From Tenericutes bacterium ADurb.BinA155 (GTDB taxonomy: Bacteria > Bacillota_I > Bacilli_A > RFN20 > CAG-826): a stretch of 8,257 bases of DNA. The notes below the pieces were generated by a model. That model saw nothing but the letters and a program-made list of their open reading frames with translations, ran no database searches and was not told the origin of the DNA. The stretch lies in NCBI GenBank assembly GCA_002068375.1, contig MVZL01000049.1, positions 1-8,257 on the forward strand. The letters run 5' to 3'. This document shows positions 1 to 5,099 of the stretch, in pieces. Position 1 is the stretch's first letter. Each line of letters begins with the position of its first letter. The position numbers and the translations under genes are program-made.

Positions 1-1
1 C

Positions 2-463
2 ACCGACTTCAATTACCCGGCTGAGCTCAATGCGATGGGCTACGAAGATGGCCACGCCTTCCGTTATCAGAACATCGACACGCCCGAGATCCAGCATGGT
101 GATTACATCCAAGCCCAGCCCTGGGGTTACGCCGCGAAAACGTTCAACAATGATTTGCTCCGGAATGCCACCCACATCTTGATTCAATCGGTCAAGGGTG
201 GTGATCTCACCGAAACCTACGGCCGCCTCTTAGGATTTGTGTGGTACACGAGTGTGGCTAACCCCGCCCCGAGCGACTACATCAACCTGAACCACGCGAC
301 CGTGCTGGCTGGCTTTAGCAAGATCGCTTTCTCTGGGGTGGCGACCTCGCAGATGAACTCCGAGGATCTCTCCTACTATTCCTATTTGGTCGACGCTAAC
401 GATTACGCGGCGAAGCTCGGACTCAAAGTCCACGGCGAAACCGACCCGGATTTCAATTACTAA
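2..463 (+). CDS. Staphylococcal nuclease-like (SNase) domain protein, 5' end missing
   Basis: The frame is open from the left edge, so the true start and any signal peptide lie outside the window. The visible part is an SNase (thermonuclease) domain. It has the R-x4-D-T-P-E motif with Arg at 62-64, Asp at 77-79 and Glu at 86-88, then Y-G-R-L-L with the second Arg at 224-226. These correspond to Arg35, Asp40, Glu43 and Arg87 of the S. aureus enzyme, so the catalytic set is complete. The family cleaves DNA and RNA using Ca2+ and is usually secreted or surface-bound; extracellular action here is inference. The segment after Y-G-R matches the family layout (a 'GFSKIAF' stretch resembles 'GLAKVAY'). 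A strand-rich insertion around 'SVANPAPSDY' is longer than in the S. aureus protein. It could be the end of a larger multidomain surface protein. No terminator follows; a promoter for the next gene begins five bases after the stop. Confidence 0.8.
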   Translation, partial: TDFNYPAELNAMGYEDGHAFRYQNIDTPEIQHGDYIQAQPWGYAAKTFNNDLLRNATHILIQSVKGGDLTETYGRLLGFVWYTSVANPAPSDYINLNHATVLAGFSKIAFSGVATSQMNSEDLSYYSYLVDANDYAAKLGLKVHGETDPDFNY

Positions 464-467
464 CCTA

Positions 468-496
468 TGGACGAAAGGACGGTTAACCCGTATAAT
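468..496 (+). promoter_or_regulatory. Sigma-A-type promoter for the zinc-ribbon gene
   Basis: A -35 box TGGACG (468-473, 4 of 6 consensus) and a perfect -10 box TATAAT (491-496) are separated by 17 nt. The spacer contains the 8-bp palindrome GGTTAACC (481-488). The expected transcription start is about 502-505, at or next to the ATG at 505. Confidence 0.75.
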
Positions 497-504
497 TCCC
501 TTGT

Positions 505-1002
505 ATGATTTACTGCCATAAATGTGCGAAAAAAGTCAAAGATGACGTTTCGGTATGTCCGAACTGCGGCGAAACGATTGTTTCTCCGTTAAAAGACGAG
601 GAAGTGCGCCCGCTTGTTCAGACGCTCCATAAACGGTCGAACTATTACCGGAACTGGGTCGATCGTGGCTTATCTTATATCGTGATCGGATCGACGCTTC
701 TCATCATCGGCGTCATCTTCTATTTCCTCAGCTTCCAAACCGTTTCCTCAGCCGAAGGCCAGGGCCAAGTTTTGGTCCTCAATAAGAGCACTTCGGAATT
801 CTGGGTCTTCCTCGTTGGCGTCATCAGCGGGGGCACCTTGCTCATCGTCGGTTCAGCCTTCGCGATCGGCTTTGGCCTCGCTCGGCGCATCATCCGCCGC
901 GACGTTGAACTCATCCGGGCCAATAAATCCAGCCAAGTCCCGCCGATTTATGGGATGAAGAAGCCCACCCCCAGTTCTTCCAAGAACTCCGCGGGCAAAT
1001 AA
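505..1002 (+). CDS. Zinc-ribbon protein with two transmembrane segments
   Basis: The 165-residue protein opens with a zinc ribbon: C4-x2-C7 and C18-x2-C21, with the second pair in the typical C-P-N-C-G context. A charged stretch follows, then two hydrophobic segments at about residues 57-77 and 100-125, separated by a short Ser/Gly-rich loop. The basic tail rich in Lys and Ser is predicted cytoplasmic. Such N-terminal zinc ribbons joined to membrane segments are common in Bacillota proteins of unknown role, and no specific family is recognised. The ATG at 505 is the only sensible start because the first zinc ligand is residue 4. There is no Shine-Dalgarno sequence, and a perfect -10 box ends 8 nt before the ATG, so translation is probably leaderless. 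No strong terminator follows; the hairpin at 1007-1026 lacks a U tract, so transcripts may run into the tRNA gene. Confidence 0.85.
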   Translation: MIYCHKCAKKVKDDVSVCPNCGETIVSPLKDEEVRPLVQTLHKRSNYYRNWVDRGLSYIVIGSTLLIIGVIFYFLSFQTVSSAEGQGQVLVLNKSTSEFWVFLVGVISGGTLLIVGSAFAIGFGLARRIIRRDVELIRANKSSQVPPIYGMKKPTPSSSKNSAGK

Positions 1003-1041
1003 AACCCTCTCCCCTTTAGGGGCGAGCCTAAAAGTTTCCTC

Positions 1042-1070
1042 TTGATAGACCCACCGAACTGGACTAGGAT
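1042..1070 (+). promoter_or_regulatory. Promoter of the tRNA-Lys gene
   Basis: TTGATA (1042-1047) and TAGGAT (1065-1070) are separated by exactly 17 nt. The expected start is near 1077, about eight bases before the mature tRNA 5' end. That spacing fits a short 5' leader removed by RNase P. Confidence 0.65.
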
Positions 1071-1084
1071 AATCAAGCGCCACT

Positions 1085-1160
<76 letters not shown>

Positions 1161-1171
1161 AAAGACAGCGC

Positions 1172-1203
1172 AAACCGAGTTTCCGAAAGGAGCTCGGTTT
1201 TTT
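1172..1203 (+). terminator. Rho-independent terminator of tRNA-Lys
   Basis: An 8-bp stem (1172-1179 with 1193-1200) is extended by an inner helix (1181-1184 with 1189-1192, one T-G pair) capped by a GAAA tetraloop at 1185-1188. One base, T1180, is bulged. The 3' arm runs into six T residues (1198-1203). Confidence 0.9.
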
Positions 1204-1220
1204 GGTGGAATCCTTCCGCC

Positions 1221-1234
1221 TTTGCTTTAGCAAA
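1221..1234. repeat. 14-bp palindrome upstream of the operon promoter
   Basis: TTTGCT and AGCAAA are perfect inverted 6-bp arms around a TT spacer. The site ends 17 bp before the -35 box at 1252. It lies beyond the tRNA terminator and could bind a regulator. Chance occurrence is possible at this length. Confidence 0.35.
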
Positions 1235-1251
1235 AAGATGTCCTTGTTCCG

Positions 1252-1280
1252 TTGATTTGAAAGCGCATACACGATATACT
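1252..1280 (+). promoter_or_regulatory. Sigma-A-type promoter of the 1295-3302 operon
   Basis: TTGATT (1252-1257) and TATACT (1275-1280) are separated by 17 nt. Both hexamers are identical to those of the nifJ promoter. The expected start is near 1287, which leaves a leader of only about eight bases before the ATG at 1295. Confidence 0.75.
1257..1271 (+). promoter_or_regulatory. Candidate catabolite-responsive element (cre, CcpA operator)
   Basis: All 15 positions fit the Bacillus cre consensus WTGNAANCGNWNNCW. The site lies between the -35 and -10 boxes of the operon promoter, where bound CcpA would be expected to repress. It departs from the stricter form TGWAANCGNTNWCA at one position. 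Whether this organism has CcpA is not visible here. Confidence 0.4.
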
Positions 1281-1294
1281 TCTAATTGAAACCT

Positions 1295-1999
1295 ATGGAA
1301 CAGACTTTACAAGTAGCCGTCAATGACGCGCCCGTCGAAGAAGCCAAAGAGCATTTCTTTTCTTTTAACCTCGCGACGTTAAAACGCCCGGGCGTGATTC
1401 TCCGCCTCGCCTCGATTCTCATTTGTTACCTCGCGATTCTCTTTTCGATCATCCTCCCGATGGTGACGATCAATTACGCGACCTATTCCTCGTCGACCAC
1501 CTTCGATCCGGCCCGGGCGGCGAAGTTCCCCTCGGAACTGATCCCCGGCCAAAGCGCGCTCTTCGGTGGGGGTTACTTCGCTTATTACTTAAAATCCAAG
1601 TACGGCGTTGAGATTCTTTACACCGCCGAAAGCAAATTCAATCCGATCGTCTTCTCGATCCTGGTCTTTGCGACTTTGATTACCATCCTCGCCTTCTTGC
1701 TCACCTTCTCGAAGAAACTCGAAAAGCTCTCGAAACTCGTGACCTTGGGTTACGTGCTGGCGGGCATTGGCGTTCTCTGCAGCCCGATTTGGTTCATGAC
1801 CGTCAATAGCTTTGGCAATACCGCCGGGACTTCGACCGCGAATCTCACTCATTATTTCGTCTACGATTCCCTCTACGTCCATACCGCCTATGGCGCGATC
1901 GTGAGTTGTCTCACCTTCGTGGCTGCGGCCATCTTGTTCGGAATCGGTACCAACCGCGAAAATGCCGGTGGCGATAACCGGAATGGAGGCGAACAATGA
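1295..1999 (+). CDS. Four-segment integral membrane protein of unknown function
   Basis: This 234-residue protein is not recognised. An acidic, soluble N-terminus of about 30 residues precedes four hydrophobic segments at about 35-58, 117-139, 148-169 and 197-218. The loop between segments 1 and 2 (about 60-116) is large and rich in Ser, Thr, Tyr and Gly, and is probably external. A short Lys-rich loop ('SKKLEKLSK') between segments 2 and 3 would be cytoplasmic, placing both termini inside. A polar second external loop (170-196) and an Asn/Gly-rich tail complete it. ATG at 1295 is preferred over the in-frame TTG at 1286, because TTG lies at or just upstream of the predicted transcription start. 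No Shine-Dalgarno sequence is present. It is the first gene of a three-gene operon, and its TGA overlaps the next ATG as ATGA, which indicates coupled translation with the lipoprotein and perhaps a membrane partnership with it. Confidence 0.85.
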   Translation: MEQTLQVAVNDAPVEEAKEHFFSFNLATLKRPGVILRLASILICYLAILFSIILPMVTINYATYSSSTTFDPARAAKFPSELIPGQSALFGGGYFAYYLKSKYGVEILYTAESKFNPIVFSILVFATLITILAFLLTFSKKLEKLSKLVTLGYVLAGIGVLCSPIWFMTVNSFGNTAGTSTANLTHYFVYDSLYVHTAYGAIVSCLTFVAAAILFGIGTNRENAGGDNRNGGEQ

Positions 2000-2850
2000 A
2001 AAAGCAAGCTTCCGTGATTTTGGCTTTAGGCCTTCCCGCCTTAGCTTTAATCGCCTCATGCTCGATCGATTCGTTCGGAAAGGCCGTTACTTCGGCCGAT
2101 GATTTCCTCGCGGTGGCCGCCGATAGCGATTTCAAGATCGCCTCGTGCGAATTGAAACTCGCTTCCGGAACCACTCAGAATAACGCGAGCAGCGTTTCGA
2201 CCGCTTCCGCCAGCAGCGAAGGTGCGGTGGGGGCTGCCCATGGCGCTTATCTTTATGCCAATGACGATTATCAGATCTCGAACGGAACCGAAAGCTATGT
2301 CGGTTTGACCCGGCAGACCGGAACCGTCACTCAGTATTTCCTTGTGAACCTCACCACCAAAAAAGCGATGCTCACCGATGTCGCGGCGGATTTAAGCCAG
2401 GAGCGGGCGGCGGCGAAAGCTTTGATCGATAACGATTATGCGACCCTAAGAGCCGCTTATACCGCGATGCAAGGCTATGTCGGCAAGACCAAGGCCGATT
2501 TCCCGAACATGGCGTCCTTAAGCCTATCGCGTTCAATCGCGGGGACGACCGCGGGCTATACCCTCCGGACCGTTTACGACACGGACCAAAGCACCACCGA
2601 GACTTCGGAATATATCACCCTCGACCAATTCAATGACAAATGGGCGTTCACCAATTATTCCAAACGGGTCACCGTCACGACAAAAGGCAGCGACTCCGTC
2701 ACCAAATACAACATCACCGAATATGCGGTGAAGGTCGTCGATGACCTTTCGCCGATGGCCATTACGCTTTCGAGCTATAGCGTCTACCTTAAAGGCAAGT
2801 CGACGAGCGATGTTAGCTTCCCTAACGGAATCCCTCTTAGCGGCAAATAA
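1996..2850 (+). CDS. Lipoprotein of unknown function
   Basis: The 284-residue product begins with a lipoprotein signal peptide: Lys2-Lys3, a hydrophobic core, then lipobox I-A-S-C with the lipidated Cys at residue 22. It should be anchored to the outer face of the membrane. A Ser/Ala/Thr-rich low-complexity stretch follows at about residues 55-80. The remainder is rich in Thr, Tyr and alternating hydrophobic residues, suggesting beta structure, with one Ala-rich helical section near 132-155. No known domain is recognised, and a second Cys sits at about residue 52. The start is supported by GGAGG at 1985-1989, six bases before the ATG, and by the 4-base ATGA overlap with the membrane protein. 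Stoichiometric expression with that protein is likely. Only five bases separate its stop from the next ATG. Confidence 0.85.
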   Translation: MKKQASVILALGLPALALIASCSIDSFGKAVTSADDFLAVAADSDFKIASCELKLASGTTQNNASSVSTASASSEGAVGAAHGAYLYANDDYQISNGTESYVGLTRQTGTVTQYFLVNLTTKKAMLTDVAADLSQERAAAKALIDNDYATLRAAYTAMQGYVGKTKADFPNMASLSLSRSIAGTTAGYTLRTVYDTDQSTTETSEYITLDQFNDKWAFTNYSKRVTVTTKGSDSVTKYNITEYAVKVVDDLSPMAITLSSYSVYLKGKSTSDVSFPNGIPLSGK

Positions 2851-2855
2851 CCATC

Positions 2856-3302
2856 ATGGATAAACCGAAGATCGCGGAAATCAAACGGATTGTCGGGGCG
2901 GTGAAACGCAGCTCCCAAAAAGTCATCACCCTCGATCGCCTTTCGAAACTGGTCGGTCTTTATCCCGATGTCCTCAGCGACATCTTGGTTTATTTCGATC
3001 CGATGATCAAATTCGATCCCTCGATCAATATCCGAAATTTCCTTCCGGCGATGGAGGAGTATATCGCTCCGGCCGCCCCGAAAGACGCCGCGCCCAAGGA
3101 GAAACGAGTGGTGGTGACGAAGCGGGAACTCAGCGAATACACCGGCATCCCGGATTTCGTCATTAAAAAAATGACTTCGATCGGCGGTCTCGTCGATCCG
3201 ACGGTCACCTTCACCGACGAGGATTTGAAAGTTCTCCAGAAATTAGTGGCGGCGGAGATCGCGAAACGCAAACGAAAGTCGCGAAAAAAACATCGGAAGT
3301 AG
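2856..3302 (+). CDS. Small basic protein with two helix-turn-helix-like repeats
   Basis: The 148-residue protein has no signal peptide or membrane segment, so it is cytoplasmic. Its two halves resemble each other. About residues 23-70 and 85-132 share the pattern V-[IV]-T-x3-L-S-x3-G-[LI]-x(0-1)-P-D, followed by D-P-[ST]-[IV] and an amphipathic helix. This looks like a duplicated helix-turn-helix or winged-helix unit; the first copy is faintly like the N-terminal DNA-binding domain of Rex, but it is too divergent to assign. A Pro/Ala/Lys linker joins the halves, and the last 12 or so residues are almost all Lys, Arg, Ser and His, suitable for contacting nucleic acid. The nucleic-acid-binding role is inference. 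No clear Shine-Dalgarno sequence precedes the ATG, so translation probably depends on reinitiation after the lipoprotein stop five bases upstream. A terminator follows immediately and closes the operon. Confidence 0.8.
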   Translation: MDKPKIAEIKRIVGAVKRSSQKVITLDRLSKLVGLYPDVLSDILVYFDPMIKFDPSINIRNFLPAMEEYIAPAAPKDAAPKEKRVVVTKRELSEYTGIPDFVIKKMTSIGGLVDPTVTFTDEDLKVLQKLVAAEIAKRKRKSRKKHRK

Positions 3303-3311
3303 ATTTTCGAG

Positions 3312-3339
3312 AAAAAAGAGGTGCCGTGGGCACCTTTTT
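3312..3339 (+). terminator. Rho-independent terminator of the three-gene operon
   Basis: A perfect 7-bp stem (3319-3325 with 3329-3335) has a GTG loop. It is flanked by A residues on the 5' side and T residues on the 3' side, which extend the pairing. The arrangement is close to symmetrical, so it could stop transcription in both directions, although no convergent gene is seen. Confidence 0.9.
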
Positions 3340-3343
3340 CAAT

Positions 3344-3360
3344 TATTAGGGTTGCTAATA
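3344..3360. promoter_or_regulatory. Inverted repeat over the lipoprotein promoter, candidate operator
   Basis: TATTAG and CTAATA form perfect 6-bp arms around a 5-nt spacer. The right half covers the proposed -35 box at 3352-3357. The site lies upstream of the transcription start, so it would act as DNA rather than as an RNA hairpin. The regulator is unknown. Confidence 0.4.
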
Positions 3361-3380
3361 GGGCTAGAAAACGTTACCAT
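3352..3380 (+). promoter_or_regulatory. Promoter of the Ser/Thr-linker lipoprotein gene
   Basis: TTGCTA (3352-3357) and TACCAT (3375-3380) each match 4 of 6 consensus bases and are separated by 17 nt. The expected start is near 3387, just before the AAAAGGAG ribosome-binding site. A cre-like sequence with one mismatch to WTGNAANCGNWNNCW lies at 3365-3379. Confidence 0.55.
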
Positions 3381-3408
3381 TATCCCGAAAAGGAGCGTAT
3401 TCAAAAAT

Positions 3409-4959
3409 ATGCAAAAAAAGATTGCGGTCTTTGCCTTGGCAGCCTCGCTGCTCGCTTTGACTGCCTGCGGCAACACCAACTCGAGTGTTGTTTCTTCGGT
3501 CGTCCCGAGTGTCACTTCAAGTGAAAGTAGCGCTGCTACCACCTCTAAAGGAACTTCGGCCACGACAACTTCGGCCGGAACCACATCGACAACTTCCGCC
3601 GGGACAACTTCGGCCGGAACCACATCGACGACTTCCATTCCGAGCAGCACCTCCGAAGCCCCGAAAACTGGGATTCAGACCATCACTGCTTCGGGCGATT
3701 ATGACATCAAGGCGGTTATCACCGCGGTGACCACCAAAGGCTTCGTCCTCGATGATGGCACTGGCTCTCTCTATGTTTATGTCGCGCTTGATTCGGCCTA
3801 CAAACTTGGCGACTTTGTCGCGGCGAATGTCACCGTCGCTCCGTATTTCTCGATTTGGGAAGGCACCAAAGTCAACTCCATCGCGAAAGCCGATGGCACC
3901 GCCCCGGCGATTGCCGATGAAACCGTTATGACGGCTGCGCTCGCTGAACAGTGGAAGGCCGCCGCTGGATCGAAGACTGAAGAGACCGCTCCGTTTGCGA
4001 CTTCGAGCAACGTCCCGTTGACCTTAACGGCCAAAGCTCAAATGGATGGAACTTATCCGTTCTTCAACGTTGAAGGCAGCGATCTTAAGATCGAGCCGAG
4101 CGGACTATCCTCGGAATTCTCGATCTATTCGGGTGTTGAATATGCCTTGAACTTCTACTTTGGTGGCTACAATAGCTCCAAGAGTTTTGCTTCGATTTAT
4201 GTCTACGCCGCGACTCCGAACTATGCCGCGCCGACTGGCGTCACCGTCAGTGGATCGGCCGAAGTTGAAGTCGGCGCGAGCACTCAGCTTGCGGCGGCGG
4301 TGGCTCCGGTTGGAGCGAACCCGCTTGTCACTTGGGCCTCGGTCGACGAGAAGATCGCCAAGGTCGATGCGACTGGCCTTGTGTCTGGCGTTGCCGTAGG
4401 CACCGTGAAGATCACGGCCGCCTCGGTCGCTGACTCGACCAAGATTGGCGAATATAGCGTGACCGTTAAAGCGGCGGTTCCGACTTCTTCGCTGACCAAA
4501 TATGATTTCAGCAAGATTCCGGATGCCAGCACCGAAACTGCAGCGACCGGTTGGGGTGTCTTTGACGCCACCTCGATGCTTGCAGCTTTCAAGAATACGA
4601 CCTACATCGCGAGCGGCGCCAATGTCGTCGCCAGCGTTGAAACTGCGACTAAAGTCCAAGAAGCCAATACGACTCAAGGACCGAAAATTCAAGGTCTTAA
4701 ACTTGGCACTAGTACGGTCGCGGGTGTCTTGGCTTTCACCACGACTTCTGATGTTGCCCACCTTAAGATGAGCGTTCGGGCCTGGAGTTCGACCAAGTTT
4801 GCGGCCATCACGGTCAATGCCGGAACGGCTCAGACACTTGTGGCGGCCGATGCGACGGTAGATCGTGCCCTCGACTTCACCTTCACTGCGGGCAAGACCA
4901 TCACCATCAACTTCAGCATGTACGCTATTATTACTTCGCTGGAACTCTTATCAGCCTAA
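3409..4959 (+). CDS. Multidomain surface lipoprotein: Ser/Thr linker, OB-fold-like region, Big_2 domain
   Basis: The 516-residue protein starts with a signal peptide ending in lipobox L-T-A-C (Cys20), so it should be tethered to the outer membrane face. Residues 21-86 are a flexible linker made almost entirely of Ser, Thr, Ala, Gly and Val, with a 13-residue tandem repeat. From about 88 to 165 the strand pattern with 'GFVLDDGTGSLYVYV' and 'YKLGDFV' resembles the OB-fold domains of surface proteins and nucleases. Residues about 275-354 are a Big_2 bacterial Ig-like domain, with 'EVEVGASTQLAA', 'VTWASVDEKIAKVD' and 'GLVSGVAVGTVKITA'. The C-terminal 155 residues look like a beta-sandwich, perhaps carbohydrate-binding. 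No catalytic residues are evident; a binding or adhesive role is inference. ATG 3409 is chosen over the in-frame TTG at 3352, because TTG is the -35 box and the signal peptide begins at 3409. AGGAG at 3391-3395 lies 13 nt upstream, an unusually long gap. Confidence 0.87.
   Translation: MQKKIAVFALAASLLALTACGNTNSSVVSSVVPSVTSSESSAATTSKGTSATTTSAGTTSTTSAGTTSAGTTSTTSIPSSTSEAPKTGIQTITASGDYDIKAVITAVTTKGFVLDDGTGSLYVYVALDSAYKLGDFVAANVTVAPYFSIWEGTKVNSIAKADGTAPAIADETVMTAALAEQWKAAAGSKTEETAPFATSSNVPLTLTAKAQMDGTYPFFNVEGSDLKIEPSGLSSEFSIYSGVEYALNFYFGGYNSSKSFASIYVYAATPNYAAPTGVTVSGSAEVEVGASTQLAAAVAPVGANPLVTWASVDEKIAKVDATGLVSGVAVGTVKITAASVADSTKIGEYSVTVKAAVPTSSLTKYDFSKIPDASTETAATGWGVFDATSMLAAFKNTTYIASGANVVASVETATKVQEANTTQGPKIQGLKLGTSTVAGVLAFTTTSDVAHLKMSVRAWSSTKFAAITVNAGTAQTLVAADATVDRALDFTFTAGKTITINFSMYAIITSLELLSA
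3564..3641 (+). repeat. 39-bp tandem repeat (two copies) in the Ser/Thr linker
   Basis: A 27-base sequence at 3564-3590 recurs exactly at 3603-3629, giving a 39-bp period of 13 codons. The remaining 12 bases of each unit are similar but diverged. The period is a multiple of three, so copy-number change would lengthen or shorten the linker without a frameshift. Confidence 0.85.
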
Positions 4960-4981
4960 TCTTCACCGACATACCGATTAC

Positions 4982-5009
4982 GCCCTCACCGCACGGTGGG
5001 GGCTTTTTT
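4982..5009 (+). terminator. Rho-independent terminator of the lipoprotein gene
   Basis: A 9-bp GC-rich stem (4982-4990 with 4995-5003, one T-G pair) has a GCAC loop and is followed directly by six T residues at 5004-5009. It separates the lipoprotein gene from nifJ. Confidence 0.93.
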
Positions 5010-5018
5010 CATAGATGA

Positions 5019-5036
5019 AAAGGGTTTCAGCCCTTT
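5019..5036. repeat. Short inverted repeat upstream of the nifJ promoter
   Basis: AAAGGG and CCCTTT form 6-bp arms around a 6-nt spacer, ending seven bases before the nifJ -35 box. On the minus strand it is followed by a few T residues, so it could be a weak reverse terminator, but no gene converges on it. It may equally be an accessory regulator site. Confidence 0.3.
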
Positions 5037-5042
5037 GGTGAA

Positions 5043-5071
5043 TTGATTACAAAGTAATCAGAGACTATACT
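5043..5071 (+). promoter_or_regulatory. Sigma-A-type promoter of nifJ
   Basis: TTGATT (5043-5048) and TATACT (5066-5071) are separated by 17 nt and identical in both hexamers to the promoter at 1252-1280. The expected start is near 5078, giving a leader of about 22 nt that contains AAGGAG (5082-5087). Confidence 0.8.
5044..5060. promoter_or_regulatory. Perfect 17-bp inverted repeat over the nifJ promoter, candidate operator
   Basis: TGATTAC and GTAATCA are perfect 7-bp arms around AAA. The repeat begins inside the -35 box and fills most of the -35/-10 spacer, so a bound protein would block RNA polymerase. It does not match the Rex (TTGTGA-type or TTGTTAA-type) or CcpA consensus well. The regulator is unknown. 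Confidence 0.55.
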
Positions 5072-5099
5072 TGAAACCGTTAAGGAGATTTCACATAGA

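Noticed and set aside
2..463. Echo of D-F-N-Y at both ends of the nuclease fragment
   Set aside because: Only four residues are shared; too short to call a repeat.
1007..1026. Hairpin after the zinc-ribbon gene as a terminator
   Set aside because: The stem is short with an internal mismatch, and the sequence after it is not T-rich.
1286..1297. TTG at 1286 as the start of the membrane protein
   Set aside because: It lies at or just upstream of the predicted transcription start and adds only three residues; ATG 1295 is a better start.
1996..1999. TGA as a tryptophan codon (Mollicutes code)
   Set aside because: TGA closes the membrane protein exactly at the next ATG, tryptophans in all genes use TGG, and reading through would meet a stop a few codons later.
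3352..3408. TTG at 3352 as the start of the large lipoprotein
   Set aside because: It coincides with the -35 box, and the added 19 residues would precede a normal lipoprotein signal peptide that begins at ATG 3409.
4105..4761. 218-codon open frame on the minus strand
   Set aside because: It lies wholly inside the lipoprotein gene, its product is Arg-rich low-complexity sequence, and it has no promoter or ribosome-binding site; it is a shadow of codon bias.
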